A program made the translations under genes and the position numbers. Shown here in pieces: positions 44,201-57,100 of a stretch of 64,000 nt of DNA (within the stretch, counting starts at the first letter, position 1; each line of letters begins with the position of its first letter). Below the pieces are notes generated by a model, which made no database searches, was not told the origin of the DNA, and saw nothing but the letters and a program-made list of their open reading frames with translations. This stretch comes from Aquila chrysaetos chrysaetos (Eukaryota > Chordata > Aves > Accipitriformes > Accipitridae): the NCBI RefSeq assembly GCF_900496995.4, contig NC_044027.1, positions 15,648,743 through 15,712,742 on the forward strand. Direction: 5' to 3'.

Positions 44201-47200
44201 TTTATCCTGTGGAACCAACTCAAAGCAGCTAGGATCAGACATACTGAGCACCTTCAGCTCCATTTCAAGCAGAAAAGATGATTCAGGGCTCTGCTCCTCC
44301 AGAAGCATCAGGGAGCATCAAATTCCTTACACAGGAAAGGAGTACCCAGGAACAGTCCTGTCCACACAGCAGAGCAGGCAAGCAGAGGCACAAGTCTGTA
44401 GAATGATAATTTCTACCAACAGATCTGCCTTTTGATTTGGGCTTGTACTTCTGTAACTACAGTCGATCGTATAATTAATAAATAAAAAAATACACTGCAG
44501 TCCTCCCCTTTCCTTCAGGTACTAAGCTAATGTCTTCTTAGGGAGAATAAGTAGTCCAAGCTGCAGCTGACCATTCTGAGAGGACGGACACAATTTGTCC
44601 CATGGTAAATCTGACGGCCAGAAAACTACTGGTGGAACTGCAGGAGAAAGCCTACAAAAGACTGCCTGTCTAGTGTAGACAAGGTGACAAAAAAGGCCAG
44701 AGGAGGCCACAGAAGGCCTTTAAAGACAGTAAGACACATACTTTGCTCCTGATACAGTATTATTTGTCAAGGCCAGGAAGGAAGAGACTATCTTATGAGA
44801 TAAATCAACACTCATACAGCCTTGCTCATAATGCGCAAGACAGTCAACTTCAAATTTGAGAAGTGAAAAATATTAATTTCTCTGCTATTTCCTTGATGCT
44901 TTTATCGTCCCATGCCCTACGCTAACAGCAAGTACTTATGAGCACAGCTGTACCTGTGAGAGCATTTCCCTAGACAGGGATGAGGACAAAGAGTTGCTAC
45001 TGCAGTTGCTCCTGAGCCAGGGATCATAGCTCTCTGTAGGACCATGCGACTGGGAGTGGGGATGTGAATGGAAAAAATCTGGCAGCTTCTACTATGGAGG
45101 TGCTTGGCCATGACAACAGGACTGCTAGTGGAGCTCTAGCAACCAAGACCTGCACAAAAATGAGAACTACTCCAATATATGGGAAGTCTCATGCTTTGCC
45201 CTGGAACACTGCCTGTACCTTTCCTCATCCTTCAAGGTAGGTCTTAAGTGAAGTATAAATAAATAAAAGTCAGACTGTTTCTGCTCATAAGACTCATAGA
45301 AAATGGTGTTTTTCAAGTGGTCTGAAAATGGAAAAACTGCAGGAAAACCCAGGCTGGTCTCTATAGGTGCATCTCCACACTTAGCAGCTTCCTTCAAGAA
45401 AAAGCATCTTTATCAGAAGTCAAACTACAAAGCGAGCTGCTTGGTTTTGTTTTGTTTGTTGTTTTTTTGGTTTTTTTTTTAAACTGAATTCCCACTCAAA
45501 TGGTTCAAGCAAGTTGGTTTAATAAATGTAATTTTTAGGCCCTCTAAAGCCATTAGAAAAAGGGGAATGAAACAACAGCTCAGAGAGCAATGCAACCTAA
45601 GCCAATGGCATGATTTAGCCTCTCGGGACCAATCATCTGTGACCTGCCCATGGCAGGGAGGTTGGACTAGATGATCTTTGAAGGCCCCTTCCAACCGAAA
45701 CCATTCTATGATTCTATGATTCCTGGAGCAAGCACAACAACCTTGAGGAGCAAAGCACACCATAGCTTGTCATGTGGTGTTCCTTGGCTCAGGAGCATCA
45801 AGTTGGCCTACCTTTTTAGTCTTGGTTTGGTTTTCTTCTTTGAGCCTGCAGCTGGAAGAGCAGTCAGGTTCTGGGGGGCATCTCTCAGACCAAAGCTCTT
45901 GGCCACATGACCCAGGTGGAGAGATTTGATGTGGAAGATGTGCTTGAGGTTCCTGGGATAGGTGGTATAGGCACAAAGGAAAGACTGCATTGCTGAGGGG
46001 GGGAAAAAAAAAAAAAAAAAAAAAGTAAATTCTGTTTACTACTGCATTTTTTTATATATATATACTTAAAGATTCAGCTGTTCCAGCTGAAAGGACATTG
46101 GTCTTGTCCTTTGGGACACCTTCTGGTCAGCAGCTGGTAGAGAAGGTTGGCATGTTAAAAATCTGTGAAGGTTGTATAGTACAAGTACAATCCCAAAAGG
46201 AGAAGGTAGGTGGTGGAGAAGCTTTAGGAACTGAAACAAAGCTACATTAAGTTGCATTAGGTTTGCCTCTTGCAAGGATGCCCTTTCTACCAGAAAGGGT
46301 GATGTTTGTAGCACATCTCACAAGAAGAGTCATTGACATCAAATGGTAGCAGATAAGGGGAGAGAGGGAACAGAGATACAGGGATGAACAGAGGGAAAGA
46401 GAAGCATGGAGATGGCATAGGAAGACTCCTCCGGTATTACAGTCCCAGTAGTCCATGCATTTTTCACCAGTTACTAGCTAGTCCCTTATAAATATCTGAG
46501 AGCCAGATGGATTTCCTGACTCATCATCACGCTGAGAACAGAGCTCACCTTCTCAAAAGGGAAAAATAATAGAATTGTGTGCAAATTTCCCTTCACATCC
46601 TTATATTCCTGTAATGCCCTTCCCTCAGGGCTCATTGCTCTAAAGACGATCATCCACTAATATGAACACTACCACTGCTCTTCCATGTACCTGTAACATT
46701 AACTACACCCAGGTTGTCCTCTCTGCTATGGGGAATACAGGGACTTTTAGAAAGAAAACTCTACAGCTCAGAAAATGCCTCCCTTCAATCCCCTGCTGCT
46801 CCTCTGCTTGCTAAACCTCCTGTGTCCCCCCAGCTCTCACTCCAACAACCACCTACATCTTTCCCTCCCTCTCAACCCCTGACAGCAGCAAGCTCTAAAC
46901 TCTAACCTCTCCTGCCCTTGCCTGTTGAGCCACTGGACCAGCAAGTTTGCCCACAGCTTATGTCTAATCTCTTGGCAGCAGCCAGAGATTGGAGTTTATG
47001 AACAGTAATAAAAATGTCATTTTAGCAGATCAGCTCCTGGAAGGACCCAGGGAATCCATCAAAGCTCTGTTTACTGAGTAAAGCGAACTCCTTTTCCCAA
47101 TCGATGAGAAGAAAAGATTGAGTTTTTTGCACCTTCTTCCCAATTTCACAACGCTACTCTTTTAGAGGCATCTGAGCATCAAGAGACCTGTGTTTTCCCC

Positions 47201-50200
47201 AAAAGATAATGCTAAATTCCAAATACCGCATCTGGGTGTCTCATTTGAAGGCCATCCTTCTGAGGGCTTACAAACCATCTCAAATACTCTCAAAAACCCT
47301 ATTCTGCTGCTTTTTTTCATAAAGTTATTGGTCAAATTCACCTGCTATGAGAAGGTGTAATTCTTCAAAGGGAAGAATATGAACTTGCTCCCGCTCCAAA
47401 TTTGGTCCTGTTGGAGCCAATATAGCTGTCTTTCTCGCAGCATTTGAAACGGTTGATACTAAAGATCCTGTTATTATGAAGGTTGAGCTCACCTCCCACA
47501 GTTCTCCAGATAGGAGAGGCTGCTGGTACTAACTCCCCAGATCAGAGTTAGAGAATCAAAGTGTCAAAGACACCCCTCTTCCCAAAGTCCTGACAGACAA
47601 CTGTCAGATTCAGTCCCAAGCTGAGCATGCAAAACCAGGGAGAGCTGCAAGACACTAACCCAAAGCTGAACTAACAGCCCTGCCGTACCAGCAGGTCGAA
47701 ACCACAGCTCATGCAACTGTCTTACCTCTCAGGAGCTCAGAGCTGCTAACGTTCATTACAGCACCCATGAGATTTAAATGAAGACCTTTGTGAGTGTGAT
47801 TCTTTTTTAAATCTTTACTATCAGGTCTTTAAACCTCTCAGTGTTGCCAGAGTCATGTTTTCCAGATTTTATGTGCAATTACAGTGGCCAGATATTAAAA
47901 GCTTTTTTTTTTTTTTTAAAGTTGAATTTTTTTTATAATTTTGTGATCAAAGAGAGCGAGCTTTATGAAAACAACTAAAAAAGACTGGTAACAGTGCTGG
48001 TCAGGCCATAATTCACATAAAGGGTACCTCATCTTAACACCACAGAAGCAAACTGCCTGAGCTGTTACAGTTTTTGCAAGACCAACAAGAGTCTAAGGCA
48101 ACGTATACTGGCCTGGGATGGGATTCAGACTTGCACTCATGTAAGAGAGTGGATTTAGATTGGTCCTTTGCACCTGTGCATCCCCACTTTTCTATAGGAA
48201 ATGCTAGTGTGGAAAGTCAAAGGAAAAAAAAGAGCGCTACATATGATGGAGATTAGGTAAGTTGGTTTGTGCGGTTTGGTTTTGTTTTTTTTTTTAAACA
48301 GGGGACAAGAGGGTAATGAGATATGAAAGTGAGACAGGTGACATAACCTGTTCACCATGCTCTCAGCTGGCAGCCAGTTCCCAGTGCTGGCCCCAGAGCA
48401 CAGCCTCAGCTGCATGGCTGGATAAACCGGTGGAGGCATTTTGCCAACGTACAGAGCATGTGGGAACAGGAAGGAAGAATGCACCAAAACTGCCATCATT
48501 CAAGCATTGTGCCACAGCAGTGGGCTCCTGTAACTCTGCTGACCCTCTCGACACACGAGTGCTGAGGACAGAAAGAATGAGGCAAAATGCTCAACTATTG
48601 GCTATAAAATGGGGAGACACAGGAGAAAAGCAGGGTTTGCTTCCTTACCCTTTCTGTAACCCCAGTGGCATGAAGGATCAGAGTCTCCTGAGCTCCATCT
48701 GTCCCCACAGCTCCAAAACAGAGTACTTATCACCATGCAACCCTTCAGATGAGAGTCCTCCATTTCCCAAAAGGGGCTCCACATTTCATGAGATTCATCC
48801 TTCAGGTAGCCGGGCCCAGCCATACCCCTCCTCCCACCCATCTCACTGCTGATCAGTCAATCAAGTTTGAAGGGCAGCACCTTCACTGAACCATTTGATT
48901 TGAGTTTGGAAAACACGGGACCGAGAGGCAGAAGGGGTGGGCAGGGAGCCACTCGCCTTTTGAAAGCAGGCTGCAGTGAAAACACTGCTTATTAACATTG
49001 ACTAGGTCAGAAAATGGGGAAAAAGAGAAAAAGAGAGAGAAACAAATGCATCTCTGGCACAGTTTCCAATTGATTGTCTGCCATGAAAGCAAAAGCCAGC
49101 TGCCATGTTAATTATTCATGATGCCTGGCGCAGAGGGGAGGAAGAAGGGGCTTATGGAAGCCACTCAGCAGTGGAAAATTTGCATATGTAGATAGCAGAG
49201 TAGGAAAAAGAGGTGGAGTGTTCCTGTACAAGATAAATGGGATGCACAACATTTCAGCATTTCCTGATATATTTTCTGTACTTCTTGTCTGTGGCTAAAA
49301 GTTATTAGTGCTGAGGTCAGCAACAAGTGTGCGTGGGGTGGGACGGGTTAGGGTATGTGTGCGCACACAGTGACACATGCTGTATAGAGAGAATTTCTAA
49401 GTGTGGCTGGAGCCATTCAGTTATTCTCCCTGTCACAGTCATTTCAGGTTAGAAGTTCACATGGGGTATAAGGAATTCCAGGGGAGCTACAAGAAGCTAA
49501 TTCATGCAGAATCAAGGATTTGTTGATATTAGTTACATGCTTTGAGATTGTGGACTTAAAAGTGCAGCTATAAAAGTAATTACATCAGTCAAGTAGCACA
49601 ACACACCTGGAAATGGGTGCAAGCAAGGCACTTGTATAGCAAGCTTCTAACACTTTCGCTGTAGGAGAAAGGTATTTTGAAACCCCGAGAAAAAAAAAAA
49701 AATCAGCACTGCAACTGTCGGGAAGGTGGTGAGAATCAGTACAGTGACGTGCAGTGGCAGGGGGTAGAGCAGAGTGAAACAGCAGGATTTCAAATACCTC
49801 ACCCATCAATATGGCCATGCATCATTAAAAGCATGTAGAATAATGTTGGATAAGCAGGTTATTATAGTAGGAGCTCTAGTTGTTCTATGTCATCACCTAA
49901 CAAGTTCGTACAACATTCAGAAAAGAACAGCACCTTTGACCTCTTGAACAATCACTTCTCATGATTCCAAACAGTTTCAATGCTGAACTTAACTTCTATC
50001 TTGAGAACAGCCTTCCCTTATCCAGTTTCTGTGATGACACTATACAGCTCAAAGGCCAATTTCCCTATTTGGTTTTGGACCCCTTAGAATGTGACTTATG
50101 TAAGTTTAGCACATATGGTACACTTATATATACCTGCTGTATGCATGTGCATACAACAGTAAACAGAAATGATGTAGACCATTAAAATTCATCTAATCAG

Positions 50201-53200
50201 GATCCCTTCATCCAAACCTAACTGGAAACGCTGCAGAACTGAAATCAACAGGAATTCCACGCAAGCTTAGACAGCAGGATTTGACTCAGATCAAAGTGAC
50301 AAATGAAGTGAAAAAGAAAACAATCAGGAAGGGAGACATGTGGGAAGAGGAGACTCAAAAAAAGGGGAAAGGCTCTAGTCCTATATATTGTGAACAAGAG
50401 TGGTTTAGTCTCTTGCATTTTGTGGACTTGTCTCAATATTTAATAACCAAATTCCAAGTAATTGTCAAGGACCTTTGGGGCCTGACTTCCCACATTCCCT
50501 TTACAACAGCTATTCAGTTTCCAGGTGCACCCAGATCAGCCTTACTGGGCAACAGAACAGTACGTAGAAGAGGGGTGCACCTACATTACACCACCTTTTT
50601 GGCTCCTTTCAGGAGACTGCTTAGTGTTTCTTTTCCTACCACATCCCTGGCAAGTTTTTAATCTTTTCCCCAAATCTACCTTCCTCTGGATTTTCCAAAC
50701 TGAGAAGCAGAAGAAGAGTTTCTTGTACTGCTCAGTGACAAATGCAGTGCATTCTGCTTGGCAAAAATGGGAGATCAAATCCCAGATTTGCACCTCACTA
50801 CTATTATTGTTAAATCCACCCCAGTTTTTCCTCTTCCTGCTTTTTTGAGTAGTTGCCCTCTCTTTCATTTTTCTCCCATCCCACACAACAACCTCCAGAC
50901 TAAGATCCTTGCCTGTTAAGAGTTGCTCCCAAGGCATCCTGTCTTACAGGCTTCAAATTCATCCCTGGTGTAAACTGAAAGCATCTAATGGGTACTGCAC
51001 CAGGACGTGGTTAAGCAGGTCACCCACGACCTTCCTGGCATAAGACGCGTAATCTATTCGCTCATGCGATTGGGTCAGAGCCCTTGGATGTGAATCCTAT
51101 CGAAAGCCAAGATTAAACCTCATTTGCACGTAATATGGGAATGCAAGAAATTAACATTTAATATCATCACAAAGCCTTCTGGGCCCATCTCAACCCCCTA
51201 CAGAGCCCAACGGCCCCAAAATGTTTCTTCCAGGCCTTTTCCCTGAAGCTCTCCCCCAGAAGAAAACCTTGGCAGCTTATATGAACCCTTCTGGAATAAA
51301 CTGAAAAGAAATGCACTGACCTTTCTTTGCCCACCGGACAGTCCCCTCGCTGGAGTGAACGTAATTTTCAAATTTTGTCTGCAAGACTGTGGCCCGCTCC
51401 CGGACTTCCTGAGGGTCCGTGCCACAGGATTTCTATAAGGGCGGTGGGAGGATTAGAGGAAAGAGAGAATTTGAGTCAGGAATAATGAAGCAGTTTACAA
51501 TAGATTTAATAACAGTAAAATCACACAGTAACCACCCAGGGGCCAACAAAGGTAATCCTCTCAATATTACTAGAGAAAAAAAATATAGATAAAGATGTTA
51601 AAGTCAAAGCAGCAAGTGAGCGCTGTGTGGTGAGGAGAGCAAATCAGTTTTAATTCTGTGTTTTCTAACATCTATCACATATCTTTTCCCTCGCCTTTTT
51701 TTTTTTCTTTTCTTTCCCTCCTCTCCTGGCGCCCCCGATTCAACAGGCCAGATACCACTGCTTGTCTCCATTGGAGTTATTTGGAATAACTCCCCCCAGA
51801 CTCTGTGCTAACAGTTTTAGACTGGTGTTGCAAGTTCCCCTGTACAGTTCCCCAAAACACCTGGCCTGTTCTTGGCAGTCATGGGGCAGGAGATCTACAT
51901 TCACCCCCAAGCTCCAGAGAACGGACCAAATTCAGTACCTGTGAACAAAGCCAACTAAATGAACTTCTCACTATTGATGCCTACATGAAGTTTTCTCACT
52001 GTCAGCAAGTTATACTTAACTGGAACTGCCATCACATGGTTCCTCTAGAATAAGACAAGTCCCTTGCACCAAAGGCATGACAGAAGAAACTTCCTCAGAC
52101 CAAAAGGGCAATTTTGCATGTGCTCAAGCCTTCCCAGAATCAGACTGTAGGATGCAGTTCAGGAAATGGAAAACAAACATTCCTGGGAGCAAGCTGTTAC
52201 TGGGAGGAGAAGAGAGGCTGTCTCTCTTTCTAAAGTAACCCAGGCAGGGAAAGGAAATGCGGACAAGAAAACAAGAGAATTTTTGATGGGAAGTTGACAG
52301 CAAAGTGCAAAGCCAAGCATCCATGGATGTGAACCTCTCCCAAGAAGGGACTACAGTTCTCAAAAGCTACTCAGACAGGAACCAGCATCCAAGTCCAAGT
52401 GCCAGATCCAAGGCAGTAACTTGATACTGGTCAAGCCCCTCATCTGACCAGGGCTGACTGAAAACAAACATCCAGCTCCCACGATTCTGTACTAGGCCTG
52501 TGCCAAGGCAACAATCCTGTTGTTCCTCCCCGGTAGATTTGCATGCTAATGCAATCCCTCCCTCGCAGCTGCGAGCACCACCTCTGCACTGCTGCCAGTC
52601 CAGGGGAACCATACCACACTGACACTGCGAACCTCAGTGATCATGGAAGGCAGGCAATGCTGCTGGCACCCTACACAAAATGTTTTGCTGACCCAGATCT
52701 GCCACTCTATAACCTAACAGCAAATCTGCCCAGAGACAGACCTCGGATGTAGTCTGAATTCCCTGCACAGTGCCCTCTTTTGAACTCAGGATCCCACAGC
52801 TTCCAGCCACTGGGTTATTCTTCAACAAAGCAAACACACACGGGGACCAGAGCTCCTGCTCACTCACTACCTGGACTAACTGTCCATCTGCATTTCCAAA
52901 GGCAACAGTGGGTATTTTACAGCTACATGAAGAGTCTCCCAGATTTCTGGTCTCTGCTGTCTGCCTCCCAATCCACTCAAGAAAGACTCAAAACATAGCT
53001 CGTTTCACCGACGCCTTTTAGTTTGACTTAGCGTGTGCCTATTAATCAGTTGAGACAGTCTGCAGTCGAGGGGCCTCTGTAAAGGTTTAATAAACTACAA
53101 GTGGTGCTGCCTCCCCAAAGTGGACACTCATTGCTGTGACTAACAAGTTTCCATTGACGTGAAACATAAAACTTTCTTGCCCCGCCTGCTCCTCCTAGCC

Positions 53201-54067
53201 CCCATCACTTTTCTTTTGTTAAGCCTCCTGGCAGCACAAAGTGTCACCTTCCCAGCGTTTTTTAATATGAATGTGAAATTAGTGAGGCTTGCCCTTTCCC
53301 CTGGCGGACAGAATCCTCTGTTATTAAAAAGTAAAGCACTTTAATAATGAAAACTTTTTCTCTTTTTCCTGTGTTTTAACTGTTTAAAATTAATGAGAAG
53401 GGCATAACGGTTGTCAAAGCGATATTGAAAGCCGGGTAGCCAGGACCGAATAAGCACGAAAATCCCTCCAGAGTGTTAAATAAACAGTGCTTCAGCCCCC
53501 TCTGAATCCCTCTGTTGGTTATTGTATACATTCTGTAACAGCACTCAGAATAGATCTGAGCACCGGGGAGGCAGAAAGGTTTCAGAATTCCAATAAAGGC
53601 CTCAAATTAAAGACAGCCTGGTGCGAATTCCAGGAGAAAATTAAAGAGACCTCAAGCTTAAGTGACAGGTGACTTGCTTCTGTGTCACAACTGTCAGGGG
53701 ATTTAGTGATAATATGGCAATATATTACAAAGGACTTTTCTTATTCCCCCCTTTAGGTTTCAAAATGAGGCATCTCTTCTTCCTGGTGCTGGGGGGGGGG
53801 GGGGGGAAGGGAAGAGAAAAAAAATGAGGGATAAAAAACCTAGGTGCATAATTTCCAAAGTGTGAGGTCAGTCCAAGAGAAATAAATGTAAAAAAGCAAA
53901 TGGCAGGAAACATAATGTACTCTGAAAACAGCTTCTCCCCTCCTCCCATCTCCACCTTGTCTTTTATCCCCTTCAGCCCCTTGAGACAGATCTCATTTTA
54001 AAATTGCCCCCTAATGGGCATGAAAAAAAAATCTGTGTTTGATTCCTGCCTTCCAGGGAGGTTAATC

Positions 54068-54100
<33 letters not shown>

Positions 54101-57100
54101 CACACACACACACAATAATAATAAAAAAGTAAATCTAAATTTAAAACTGACTCAGAGCCAAACTGTGAAAATAGAATGTGCACACTATGTGAGTGTCTGG
54201 ACAGATCAAATAAAATAGTGCTACTGGAAGTGCACTGGAAGCCATCCTGTATGCTTTACTCACACAAGCAAGCTTTAATCCTGCTCGTATCCCGGTTCGG
54301 GTGAACAGGACAATTAATTTGAGACCTTACACATTCTTCCAAGACCCAAAAGATGAAAGCCTACCCCAGAGGTTTGCTTGATCTACTCTCCATCTAGATG
54401 AATTTGTTACATCTGTTAAGAAGCATTATTACCCTTATGGAGAATAGTGGGATAGGAGAACTTTTTCTACCTTGTGTTTGCTTAAAGCCTATTCTTGCAG
54501 ATCGCTAACAACTAGCATAATGACTGTGATCAATAACAATATCTATAAGCTAAAAGAAGAAATGGGCCTGGATGCAATGTTATTTAACTGGTTCGAGACA
54601 TCAGGGTACTCCCACAAACAACAACTACACCAGGAAAAGACATACTTATTTCTTTCAGAAGAAGGAAACTTACGATTATAAAGACTGCAGCTTTTAGGTT
54701 TGAGAGGTTGGGAATAAGTACTGAAAGCTTCTGATTTCATTAAGAGAATATGTTAATGGGAGAAGGAATTGAAACACCATAAAACTAGACAGAGGTAGAA
54801 AAGTTCTTTCCTAAAACAGTAAAAAAAAAAAAAAAAAAAAAAAGGGGTCGGGGGAAAAAAGCGCCAAAAAGCCAGGCTGTAACATCTCCTGCTTCCATTA
54901 GACTTCAAAACAAAATGAAGGATTTTGTTTTAATAACAACTTTTTACTAACCTCCACACACCTCCTCTAGAACTCACCAAGTCCCCCTGCCCCCCTCCAT
55001 AAAAGTTGAAAGACCAAATTTATTCTCTTTGTAGGCAGGTGAACATTCACACACCCAGACATAGCCACATATATATTTTATATACCTAAATATAAAATAT
55101 ACATTTTACAGGCACTTCAGCTTGCTCCCTGGCTGCACACAGAAGCCCAAAAAATACATGTTCCAACGTGGTACTTATAATGGACTTCAGTTGAGGCAAT
55201 GAGAACCGAAGAGCATTATAATGAGGTTCCTGTGTGCACGACCAATAATATATACATGACTCAATGCATGAAGAGCTGATGAGCAAAGCTAACACTCTCC
55301 AATGGCAACATCACAAATGGATCAGGTTCAGCTCCTCCTAACAAGACCTCAATCACTCTCTGTCCTATACAATGTCCCATTGCATTCCCAGCTTATTGTA
55401 CTGTCTTTATGGCAAACTTACAGAATTTAAGAGAGATTAACCCTCCTGATAACTTGGAAACATGCCCCTGCAGCTTCTGAGAAAGCAATGCAGACCACTT
55501 ACAGAGCCTCTGATGGCAATAAAATACAAAGCTAACAAACAGAATGAATCCTTGACTGCATTTAATATATTTTTCAAGTAATTCCTGAAGAAGTCTATTT
55601 GATATTGACAGAACTACGGTAATTTTCATCCCCATTAAATGATACAGATTTTTTTTTTTTCCATAAAGAGAAACTCTATTTCTCAGTCCCAATCCTTTCA
55701 GTTTCTGAGTCACACAAAAATAGGTTATTCTGTATTTATAAGTTCCTGCAGCAGATTCAGACCATCCTACAGCCAGAGTGGATATATCTCAGCTCCAGTG
55801 AAGTCAACAGCAAAATCCCATTCACTTTGATGGCTGAGGGAAGAGAGGAATTCAATCCCACCTTTGACTGCAAGCGAAAGGAACCAGCTCCTTCTGTACA
55901 TGTACTCGTGTATACCACCTGGCATGGCAGGGCAAGCCCAGGCAGCACTGCTGAGCAAAAACCAGAGTAATAGCTACTTTCAAATATGGTTTGGTTTTAT
56001 ATGTTGTTTGAAGGAAAGGGAGAAAGACAAAAGAAGAGTATTTAGAATAATCTGTGCTTAGATGTGTAGAGTATTTTACAGTTTGAAAGCATGGTAGAAA
56101 TACCAATTTGATCAGTCCTGGTAGCAAACAGACTTGTTAGCTTTTTATTGCTGTTCCAAAGGCAAGGATACAAAGACACTGAGATGTTTAGGTTAGAATT
56201 TTCCAAATGGATCAACGATTTTTGAACCTATGCAAGTACTGGGCTCTGACATTTAACAACATTCAGCAGGCATTTTCTCCTGCCACTTTTCAAAAGCCAA
56301 ATGATAATTTCCTAGAAAGAACACGTTCTCTTTTTTTCCCCACTTTCCATGAAATAACATTTGTTCTCAAGCCCAGAACAGGTAATATTCTGTCTCATGT
56401 CAGCAACAAATCTGAAGTGCAATTTCTGCATAAATGTAATTGTTGAAAAACTCTCCAAAGGAACACAAAGTTACCTGCCTATAAGCACATTCAGGAAAAA
56501 AGGAAAATATTTATACACAGAAAAACTATTTAAAATAATTTCTGCATTAATAAAGTACAACTAAACTTTTACATATTTGTTGAATGAATTAAGAGGTCAT
56601 ATCCTAGCCATGTTACAGACATTTAAAATATAGGCATTACAGGCTGATTTCAGTGAAAAACTGCAGTAGTGGGAAAGAGCTTTAAATAGAGCTGTATCTC
56701 AGATGAGCCACAGATCTGGCTTTCTGCAAAATATAGGGCATGTAGGAAAACTGAACATCTTTCAAAAGCATGTTTACCAAGAACACCACAGTTCATAACA
56801 GTCATCTGCAGGAAACAAGAAGGCTCATACATGGTATAACAGAAAGAACGAGCAGGCAAAACAGCAACAAGAGAAAAAAAGAGCATGCTGCATCATGCTT
56901 GACACATTCTTGACTTCCATTCAAAATGAGGGTTCTTGGAGGATTTAATTTGCCAGAACGCAGAAATGCCTGAGATATCAATTGCAAATGACTGAATTCT
57001 GTGAATTAGCAACTTGAAGGCAGACCCAAAGCCTGCCGAAGTCAATGAAAAGACGCCCGCCAACCCAGTGAGCTTTGTTTTAGGCTCCAAGTAAATACAG

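Larger units (their letters stand above)
35222..45811 (-). other. DDX31: DDX31 last intron (10.6 kb)
   Basis: Phase 2. Contains the CR1 fragment (45641-45722), an A-rich tract near 35658-35676, and candidate regulatory blocks at 36930-37170, 41281-41500 and 43960-44170. No other exon is required by phase and none is recognised. Confidence 0.85.

Noticed and set aside
45808-45990. 60-codon minus-strand ORF starting at ATG 45990
   Set aside because: It is an internal DDX31 exon; the ATG is an internal Met and the downstream stop lies past the splice donor.
48316-48852. 178-codon plus-strand frame in a DDX31 intron
   Set aside because: No domain, no start context or splice evidence, antisense to the host gene.
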